Shown here: piece by piece, positions 57,000 through 64,000 of the stretch | Layout of the letters: each line of letters starts with the position of its first letter | How positions within the stretch are numbered: position 1 is the first letter of the stretch | Assembly (NCBI GenBank): GCA_022478985.1 | Contig: JAKSZP010009269.1 | Coordinates: forward strand, 62,001-126,000 | Direction of reading: 5' to 3' | DNA length: 64,000 nucleotides | Source of the DNA: Massospora cicadina | Taxonomy: Eukaryota > Entomophthoromycota > Entomophthoromycetes > Entomophthorales > Entomophthoraceae | Notes under the pieces: generated by a model | What the model was told of the DNA's origin: nothing | What the model saw: the letters and a program-made list of their open reading frames with translations, nothing else | The model's database searches: none | Made by a program: the position numbers and the translations under genes

Positions 57000-58330
57000 C
57001 AACATCCTCATAACCCCTTAAAATTCATCATCAGAAGGGTTGTCCACACACATTGGGTGGACGATAGAAGGGCGGTTGGAGGAGGAAGCCATAACTTTAG
57101 CTGTGGGGCCATCAGTAGTGATGATCATTGAAGGAGCAGGCAACGTGCTTGAGCAGCTCTGTCCTTAAGCCCATGGTTGTTAGGAGCGATTGTCATCAGA
57201 GGGAGAGGTTTGAGCTTCCTCATGGCTACAGTTTTTGGATTAGAGTTGGCTGGAGGAGATAGCGTCGTGGAGGGGGATGCTTTAAATATGGCAGCTTTGG
57301 GTTGATCAGAGGCTGTGAGCCTTGTGCAAACAGGTGGTAAAGCTTTATCAACCTGGTCCTTAAGCTCATTGTTGGTAGAGGAGAATGTCATCTGAGAGAG
57401 AGTTTTAGGCTTAGGAGCAGGCTTTGGAACCACTTGGAGAGATTTTTTATATGGCACAAGCTGCTCTTGGTGGCAAGGTGAGGGCTGGGAGCGTTACCCC
57501 ATAGATGATCATGCACTCTGACTTACTAGCTTGAGAAACTCAGGCTGGCTGGGCGAAAAAATTTAAGTTTGAACTGCACCACTGGTTTCTGGGCTTAGAG
57601 TAGTAACCATCATAGGGGCCAACGTAGCCTCCTTCGGTGGGGCTTCAATTGAGAACTCCTCAGTGGTCTTAATCTGGGGTTCACCACAGCTTCATTTGTT
57701 GTCACACAGGTATGAAATCAGCAACCGCTAACAAGGCCTCTTTTATGTCACAGAAGTTTTTAAAGTTTCGCTTCACTGAGATGATATGCTAAGCTAAAGA
57801 AGGTTGGGAAGCTAAGCCAGTTAACATGGCAGCGATGGCATCAACCAGGAAAAGCATGTTAGATGCTGACAACCTATGATCAGCAAGGTAAAATCGCTAA
57901 GCAAAGGCAGTGGACCTTTCACCTTCATACATACTAAAGCGCATAAAGGATTGTTTTTCCCTGGTTAAACTCTGCTTGGAGCCAAATTCAGCTATAAGAG
58001 CTTCCTTAATCTTAGCCCAAATGTGTAGAGTATCCATATAAGGACCATCATTTCTTGATTCATGCAACTTAAACGAGGAATGATGTGCTTGACCTTCTGG
58101 TGATCCGTCTCCCCTTCCATGGCTGCTTCATAAACGTATAAAAATGATGCAATGCTACCCTCACCAGGGGTGAACTTGTCTTTTGAGGGACATTTTATGG
58201 CGCTGTTCAAGCTTTTTAAGTCGTGATAAAGCGCTGACTAGTTGTTGTTCAAGGGCAACTAGCTGGGAATTAGAGGCAAAGGGGAGGTTGCAAGGGTTAT
58301 TCACCTCAACACCCTCCATCTTTGTAATTG
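57000..58330 (-). pseudogene. G6 gag, broken
   Basis: Starts near 58322 with MEGVEVNNPCNLPFASNSQL, then a coiled-coil-like LVALEQQLVSALSRLKKLEQ. Capsid text at 57700-58200 reads ASFLYVYEAAMEGETDHQKV and, with single stops, IKEALIAEFGSKQSLTREKQ and TAFAxRFYLADHRLSASNML. A Pro/Lys-rich linker is at 57125-57457 (VVPKPAPKPKTLSQM). No zinc knuckle is seen, unlike in the sister elements. Confidence 0.75.
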
Positions 58331-58345
58331 TTTGTGGTGTACTAC

Positions 58346-58363
58346 CCCCTGTAGTGAGCACCA
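58346..58363 (-). promoter_or_regulatory. G6 primer binding site
   Basis: On the - strand TGGTGCTCACTACAGGGG, one base after the 5' LTR. It differs from the G5 site by a single base over 18. Confidence 0.8.
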
Positions 58364-58364
58364 C

Positions 58365-59199
58365 TTGGAGAATCAGGGTTTTTTGTGTGCTCACAGGTGC
58401 TAATCCGCCCCTGATTTCAAAAATATGGCAGGATAAGTATTATCTCAACTTATGGAATAAAATTAATAGAGTTTTTTCACCAATAAATAAAATACTAACA
58501 CTTATAAGGTATATAAAATTTGGGTTTTATCAGCCTTTTTTATTAAGTGGCGGTAAGGGGATTAAAAGTGACCCTCTTCCAATCTCACTGCTTAGTATTT
58601 AAATTAACTTGGGGCCTATCCTGAGATATACACAAATTTGATATTGGCTTTGAGCTTATTTATGAAATATGGGTTGTTGACCTATCAGAGCTTTCAAACT
58701 CACTTTGCTTTGCTGAAATGGCTGAAGGAGGGTCAATTGTGGGCAAGACAAACCCGTGGGATAACGATTTGATATTTTAGTTAATCACCACAAGAGAAAA
58801 TAGTTGCACCTTCGGGGGACCCCCGCTAAGCCTATAAAAAGGGGGTGGTCCCCACTTAGGTGTTTAACTGAACTAGAAGTGGTCCAAGGAGGAATCTCCA
58901 ATAGAATCCCCAGATTTCAATGCATATTCGGTGCAATTCTCTTACCTGAAATCATAATATTTGCCCAAGACGTATTAGTAAAAGTGTTACCCCAATTTGA
59001 GGGATTCACTGGGAATTGACCAGGGTCTTTTGGCCGATTCTATCTGGATAAGAAATCAAAAGATTATCATTATCAGCTTGACTAGGTAATTGTCTGATGC
59101 GCACTAAGTTAGAGCTTTTGTAGAGGTGGTTTTCCCACTATTGGGACTATTTTCACCCAAAACATTTTTTCTATTAAGCAGACTGGCAATTATCAGGCA
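58365..59199 (-). repeat. G6 5' LTR
   Basis: 835 bp, partner of 43681-44516. The edge next to the primer site is worn (TTGGAGAATC against TGTTGGAATT); outer end ATTATCAGGCA. Confidence 0.88.
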
Positions 59200-59907
59200 A
59201 TAGGAATTTCCTTATTTCTACATCTAATTTATTTCATAATTTTGACTTGATGGTAAAATTATATTCTGGCATACCCTACTCCAATACTACCTAGTTGGAA
59301 TTCTATCTCATTTATGGTTGACCTATCCTAGGTTCCCACCTTTTTCAGGTGCCCTCACCAGATAGGCCAATCTTAAATAAATGACCACCTCACTTTAATC
59401 TTATTTAGAACTATAAAGTGTTTGGGGTGAGTTCAGTGGTTTCTCAGGTTAGTCATAAAACCATTCAGAGTCACACAGATATTAGACCCTTGCTCACCAG
59501 GTACTGTAACTAGTGAACTCATGGCCTCAGAGTGTTTAGGGCCATTCTGAGATGTCAATTGGCCTGCAAATCTTGTAACACCTTAATCTGGTTGTGGTCC
59601 CCCGTAGAAATGCTTATAAGTGCATATTTTCAGTAAGCGCATACTCCAGGTCCATACAGGTGGCTAAAGGCTGGCAGAGTATCAGCTGCCACATTGGATG
59701 TCCATCCAGAATAGGCAATTCACTGAGTTGCTACCAGGCCCTTCCATTGAAGTGTAGGGCAATTGTCCAACTTTATTAGATGACAACCTGGTACTTAACT
59801 ATTCCACCATTCAATAGAGGAAGATCCTTTCCAGTGTAAGTTTAAATGTATTAGGATGGATAAACTAGGGTCTTGAGAACCTGGTTTATTATAATATTCC
59901 AAAATCA
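59200..59907 (-). repeat. T1 first LTR, right part
   Basis: Continues 43513-43680 after G6. Aligns with about 60400-61179; GGCATACCCTACTCC at 59269 is the uninterrupted form of the site where retroposed tail iii entered the second LTR. Confidence 0.8.
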
Positions 59908-60240
59908 TATTTCCGTGGCAAGCTGTGGTTCCTACCAGCTCGTAAGATAGGGGGATGACTATTGTCCCAAGCAAAGCTAACCCTATTGCTGCTATCATCA
60001 GTTCCTGAAGACCCCTGATGGTGGAGGGGGGTTGAGGGTACCTATTAGACTGCTGGCAGTTGAGGCCTCTTGAGCACACCAGTAGATCTCTAAGGGGAGC
60101 GTTAAGCTTACTGTAATCCTTGGATTTCCAGTCAGATTTCCCCTTATCTCTCATTGCAAAAAGTTCACCCATCAATAAATTACCTTTCACATTGCCTAAG
60201 CTTGGGGAAGCTTGGGGAGTTTTCCATTAGTGAGGGTTGA
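59908..60240 (-). other. T1 core, 333 bp, open on the - strand
   Basis: The core between the T1 LTRs is too short for gag or pol. An open frame runs through it on the - strand from an ATG at 60170-60172 into the LTR, ending at 59795 (126 codons). It includes a hydrophobic run ELMIAAIGLALLGTIVIPL that could span a membrane. No family is recognised, and chance is possible. A duplicated AAGCTTGGGG lies at about 60207-60226. Confidence 0.5.
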
Positions 60241-61179
60241 TGTAACAGGATGAATTCCATTCATCAATTCCTATAGTTTATAATAGTATGGTGGCAGCAA
60301 ACCAATAGTTCACTTTTGTTCTGCCATGGTTATATTTTAATTTTTATTTATTTTCGCCTGAATTATGAGTTAGGCTCAAATACACTGGGATGACATGGGG
60401 ATTATCTGGTTTCTACATTTAATTATTTCATAACCTTGGCTTTATGGTAAGGTTTATATTCCAGGATACCTATTCCTTTTTTAGCATTAGGTGGCCCCAA
60501 CCAAAAGGAGATACACCAATCTTTGGCATACCTATTCCAACGCTCCCAAGTTGGAATTTTATCTCATTTCTGGTTGCATTATCCTAATTTTCACCATTTG
60601 CAGGTGCCCTTACCAGATAGGCCAATCTCAAATAAATGACCACTTTGCTTTAATGTTATTTAAATTTATAAAGTATGTGGGGTGAGTTCAGATGATTTCT
60701 CAGTTTGTCCAGCAAAACCGTTTAGAATCATGTGAACAGAACCCTCGCTCACTAGGTGTTATAGTGGTGAACTCATGGCCTCAGAAGGTGTGGGGCCATT
60801 ATGTGGTGTGCTAATAGGCCTGCTGATCTCACCGCATCTTGACCTGGTTGTGGTCCCCAGCGGAGATGCCTGTAAGTGTGTATCACCAGTAAGAACATAC
60901 TTCTTGAGTCCAGACAGGTGGCTAGAGGCTGGCAGAGTGCCAAGTGCCACATTGGACCTCCACCCAAATTGGGCACTTCACCAAGTTGCCACCAGGCCCT
61001 TCCATTGAAGTGTAGGGCAATTGTCTGACTTCAAAAGCTGACAACCCAATAATGACCTATTCCGCCGTTTGATTGAGGAAACTCTCTTCCAGTGAAAAGC
61101 TACATGTTTTGGGATGGACAAACCAATGTCTTGGGAACCTGGTTTGTCACACTGAGGGCTTTTAAAAATACTAAAATCA
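60241..61179 (-). repeat. T1 second LTR (contains retroposed tail iii)
   Basis: TGTAACAGGATG...CTAAAATCA. It is 939 bp long, or about 877 without the 62-bp insertion, against 871 for the first LTR. It preserves the pre-insertion text of the G6 target. Confidence 0.8.
60466..60538 (-). mobile_element. ~50-bp retroposed tail iii with 11-14-bp target duplication
   Basis: ATACCTATTCC at 60466-60476 and 60528-60538 (with further partial match to the left) flanks an insert beginning TTTTTTAGCATTAGGTGGCC. On the - strand it ends GGTTGGGGCCACCTAATGCT plus A6, the same tail as inserts i and ii with a few changes. The T1 first LTR lacks it, which proves insertion. Confidence 0.8.
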
Positions 61180-61450
61180 GCTCCACCCAAATATTACCCA
61201 GATTAAATTCCGCTTCCACTAACCCTGATCTCTATAATTTATGATGAAGGTGTTAACTGTTTGACCATTTATCTATATAACTAACTAGCTGCTAACTCAT
61301 TGGTGCTCGAGATTATATTTACCAAGTAATTTAATTGAGTATTTTAATTCTTATATTTGTAGATGAGAAACTTTTCTCTCTCATTGCAAACACTTTTGCA
61401 ACAAATTCAATTCAAGTATAGGTAAAGTTTTATAATCTCATTGAGGAGAT
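61180..61450. other. Spacer between T1 and L2
   Basis: AT-rich sequence with no recognisable feature; probably the right flank of T1 and the 5' untranslated part of L2. Confidence 0.4.
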
Positions 61451-62478
61451 TAGTTGGCTCCCAATGTAGGGAGCAGTTGGGTGAGTAAAGTTAAAGGCAC
61501 AGGTGTAGGCCCAACATCAACCAAGTTTTGTAAACGCTCTGGCAAGTTCAGCGGAATAGATAAAATTAATAGTAAAAAACCGGCGGTTACCATATCCCCA
61601 GAAATTTTGGCCTGGCAAGCGCACTGCAACCAGTTCATCAATACGCCACACTCTAATCACTATTGTTGGTGGAACATGGGGTGCATTACTTCCTGGATAT
61701 TCAACAAACGGAGCTTTAAGAGAAGTTTAGTGGAGATGTACACAAACATTTCCTGAATGCAGTGTACGTCGCACCTCACTCCACGCCACATGGTTGGCTG
61801 GATCTTGATTCAAAAATAAAGAAATGGCGGATGAAGATGCAAATGTGCAAGTAGTAGTGGACCTCCCGGACAGTCAATGGGTAGTTGAAACAAAAAGCAC
61901 CCGCTGGACAAAAATGAACCCTTTTTTTAACTTTTGACTTCCTAACTACTACAATCAAGCGTACTGTGATGAAGCACCACCTGAAGGCTGGGCTCACCAA
62001 ATATGGGGAAATCAAATTCTTTGAGATGCAGTGCTTTACGCTCATGCCAGACCTGTGCACGGGCAAAGCCATTGCTGTTCTCACTTTATCCGTGGGGATA
62101 GCAGAAGATTTTAACTCAAATCCCACATATCGCTTATATCAATATCAATGGGCAAGACTCCCACCCATTCAGGGTCACCGTGATAGAACGCCTCCTATCT
62201 TCACTTTCTGTCGCGCTTTTGGCCACAAGGCCAATACCTGCCCCACCAAGGAGGGCATTACTAAAACTGAAATACTCTCAGATGCAATGTGTGGTGCAGA
62301 TGCCCACTATGAACCAGCACTAGACACTGACGCAGCCTTCCCATGGGGAGCGCAGGGATGCTACATTCAAGTAAAACCTGTGTCCCCACAGGAGCGTAAG
62401 AAGGCTAATATGGCCTGCAAGGCAGCAGATAAAGAGGCGGCCAAGACATCATCTGCGATCCCACCAGCCCAGCTCTAG
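61450..62478 (+). pseudogene. L2 ORF1 (RNA-binding protein), broken
   Basis: The first open piece (61454-61756, no ATG start) contains TISPEILAWQAHCNQF. A shifted region follows, then an open piece at 61966-62478 with KYGEIKFFEMQCFTLMPDLC. The zinc knuckle at 62200-62241 reads F-T-F-C-R-A-F-G-H-K-A-N-T-C: three ligands stay, while the first Cys codon reads Phe. ORF1 proteins coat LINE RNA. The Lys/Ala-rich tail is typical. Confidence 0.65.
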
Positions 62479-62875
62479 GAGGAGATCAAGACATTCACAA
62501 CGGAAGCATCTCATGAATTCTTTCACCAATCAGATTGAGACGCCCAAGCCATTTGGGCCACCCAAGCTGAAAACCTGATGGGTGAGTCAGTTTCACCCGG
62601 CCAATGCGCCCAAGCATTGATTGGGACCAAGTAGCTCACCAATATTCCTGCCAAAGTTCCATATTCATGCGATGGTGCACTGCAAATGCACACAATGACT
62701 AAATTTGTCTAACAGGGGGAAAAATCAGAAGGCAAAAGCCAAAGTGAACCCCACAGCTAAAGCTTCCCATACTGAACCATAATCTGTTGCACAGAATACC
62801 CATGCTGCCATAAAGTGACATGATGAAAAAGAGAAGGCTGAAGGGCTTGGGTGCCCTTCCCCTCGCACCTAAGGT

Positions 62876-63848
62876 GTGATGGTGGGAGCCTTTACTTTGG
62901 GGACGTTGAACATCGCTGGACTCAAGGCCTCACCATCCCGGGCTAGGAAACTGAGTTTTTTTTACAAAATAATTTACCCATGGACATCCTGGCCATTCAG
63001 GAAACCCACTGTCCGCGCGGTGCTGAGGAATCATGGGCAGCCATGCTCCTCCTTTCCCTTTCCTTTTGGTCTATGCACTGTGGGGTGATTGTTCAAGTGA
63101 ACCATAGTTTTAAATTTATTTCATCAAAATTGTACCTAAACGGCTTCATCCTTGTAGTCACCTTTTTGTGGGATGATGAAGTGCACACTGTCATTAACAT
63201 TTACACCCCAACCAGTGCACAAGATCGTCAGAAATTCTTCTCAGCCATCAATTCCCTTCCACTACCCTCTGACCCATTTGTTGTTGGTGACATGAACTGC
63301 TGGATGAACCCAACCACAGACCGCTGGCCCTCATCGCCTACACCCCCACAGGGACATGTTGAACTTCGCGTTCTCAAAGCCACCTAGGGTTGTTCGATTC
63401 TTTGCTGCATCATTCACCACTACTTACTGCTATGTTGCGCCCCCACGTTCACAATGGCCAGCTAAGGTCCATGACCCGCATTGACCTTATTTCTCGCGCC
63501 ATTGAAATTTTAATCCCAAATTTACCACTTCACCACGACAAAAATCAATTTCTCTGACCGCAGGATGGTATCAGTTTCCTTCTGCTTGTCCAATCCAGCG
63601 GTGCAGGCGCTGAAGTGGTGCAAACTCCACCCCACTGAGATCGCATCACCAAAATTTTCCTCGTGGGTGGAAACCGTGACCTCAGCTCCAGAGTTTATTA
63701 CACCATTATGTGCAGACCCAATTTCCACCTAGTCTACCTTCAAGACAAACACAATCCGCCAGGCTCACCACCTCTCCTCCCATCACTCATGGGCTTCCTC
63801 AGCAATCATTTTGCGTACACTGAAAGAAGTGGACCATCTGGAGTCTAA
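62876..63848 (+). pseudogene. L2 ORF2 AP-endonuclease domain, broken
   Basis: Endonuclease motifs appear in order: GTLNIAGLKA (metal-binding Asn, about 62906), MDILAIQETH (catalytic Glu, 62980-63009), TVINIYTPTSAQDR (active-site Tyr, about 63189), VVGDMNCWM (Asp-x-Asn, about 63280) and TRIDLISRA (about 63477). A shift at the T-run near 62960 and a stop at 63387 break it. It would nick target DNA to start reverse transcription. RT is outside the window. Confidence 0.8.
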
Positions 63849-64000
63849 TGCCCCCACTGCAGGCTACAGCCCAGCTTGGGGTTGCAAATGGGTGGAAGTG
63901 TCCGCCCACCTCAACGCATTGGCAAGACAACACAAACATTGGGTTTGTGTTCAGTATAAAGCAAAGCATATAACAGCGGGTGATACGTGTTCCACTTATT

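Larger units (their letters stand above)
43681..59199 (-). mobile_element. LTR retrotransposon G6 (Ty3/Gypsy), reverse orientation, split by G7
   Basis: Two LTRs of about 836 bp enclose, on the - strand, primer site, gag, protease, RT, RNase H, integrase and polypurine tract. G7 interrupts the integrase. Flanks ATGGG (43676-43680) and ATAGG (59200-59204) fit a 5-bp target duplication. The T1 second LTR reads GACATGGGGATTATCTGG uninterrupted at 60390, giving the empty site. Its own length without G7 is about 6.8 kb. Confidence 0.9.
43513..61179 (-). mobile_element. TRIM-like element T1, split by G6
   Basis: Two direct repeats of about 0.87 kb flank only 333 bp. LTR 1 is 43513-43680 plus 59200-59907 (interrupted by G6). 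The core is 59908-60240 and LTR 2 is 60241-61179, which carries a 62-bp retroposed insertion. Both begin TGTAAC and end AAAATCA. The total without insertions is about 2.1 kb. The orientation is inferred from TAGTGAG at 60227-60233, a remnant of the clade's primer site. Target duplications are not clear. Confidence 0.7.
61450..64000 (+). mobile_element. 5' half of a LINE, L2, running off the window
   Basis: ORF1-like text with a zinc knuckle is followed by an AP-endonuclease domain on the + strand. The RT would lie beyond 64000. It is relatively G+C-rich compared with the surroundings and has long open pieces (170 and 135 codons), but stops and shifts are present. L1 at 8 kb has the complementary half; whether both are one family cannot be told because they do not overlap. 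Confidence 0.8.

Noticed and set aside
61966..62478. 170-codon open stretch as a host zinc-finger gene
   Set aside because: The knuckle spacing, the Lys/Ala-rich tail and the endonuclease immediately downstream fit LINE ORF1, and the first Cys is lost.

Overview
The window is eukaryotic DNA made almost entirely of decayed retrotransposons. I infer a filamentous fungus with a large, transposon-swollen genome. The support is a Ty3/Gypsy element with a C-terminal chromodomain, LINEs with AP endonuclease domains, a tRNA-headed SINE, and one small intact gene for a secreted, cysteine-poor, glycosylation-rich protein of the effector-like type seen in host-associated fungi. The lineage is not proven, and I see no bacterial signals.

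Layout. 1-5.37 kb: gag-pol of a Ty3/Gypsy element (G1, + strand), full of stops. 4.97-8.01 kb and 9.83-12.80 kb: two copies of a ~3 kb module (B1, B2) that follows G1-type 3' sequence, separated by the 3' half of a LINE (L1, 8.0-9.8 kb). 12.85-17.9 kb: a chromodomain Ty3/Gypsy element (G2). 18.1-38.7 kb: nest 1, an old + strand Gypsy (G3) whose integrase is split by two complete LTR elements, G4 (+, 22877-30778) and G5 (-, 30938-38279); G3 integrase sequence resumes after each one and both have near-matching 5-bp target duplications. 38.7-41.2 kb: AT-rich sequence with no element recognised. 41202-41738: intact secreted-protein gene on the - strand. 41.8-42.1 kb: promoter-like, possibly solo-LTR sequence containing a long hairpin. 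42.3-43.5 kb: two copies of a dispersed repeat, one holding a SINE (S1) with a perfect 16-bp target duplication. 43.5-61.2 kb: nest 2, a TRIM-like element (T1; two ~0.87 kb LTRs and a 333-bp core) whose first LTR is split by a - strand Gypsy (G6, 43681-59199), whose integrase is split by another - strand Gypsy (G7, 45365-54047). 61.4-64.0 kb: 5' half of a LINE (L2) with a zinc-knuckle ORF1 and an AP endonuclease, running off the window.

G1 and G3-G7 look like one clade: similar gag, D-x-G protease, RT, RNase H and integrase order, G-rich polypurine tracts, and a shared primer-binding core TGGTGCTCACT in at least three of them. Nearly every coding region is broken, so these are fossils. Three 19-50 bp insertions that are the poly(A) end of one otherwise unseen LINE or SINE family, each between its own target duplications, show that a target-primed machinery acted here as well. 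The only gene that looks functional as it stands is the secreted-protein gene.

All homology statements come from reading motifs by eye; no searches were run. Element names (G1-G7, B1/B2, L1/L2, S1, T1) are local labels.
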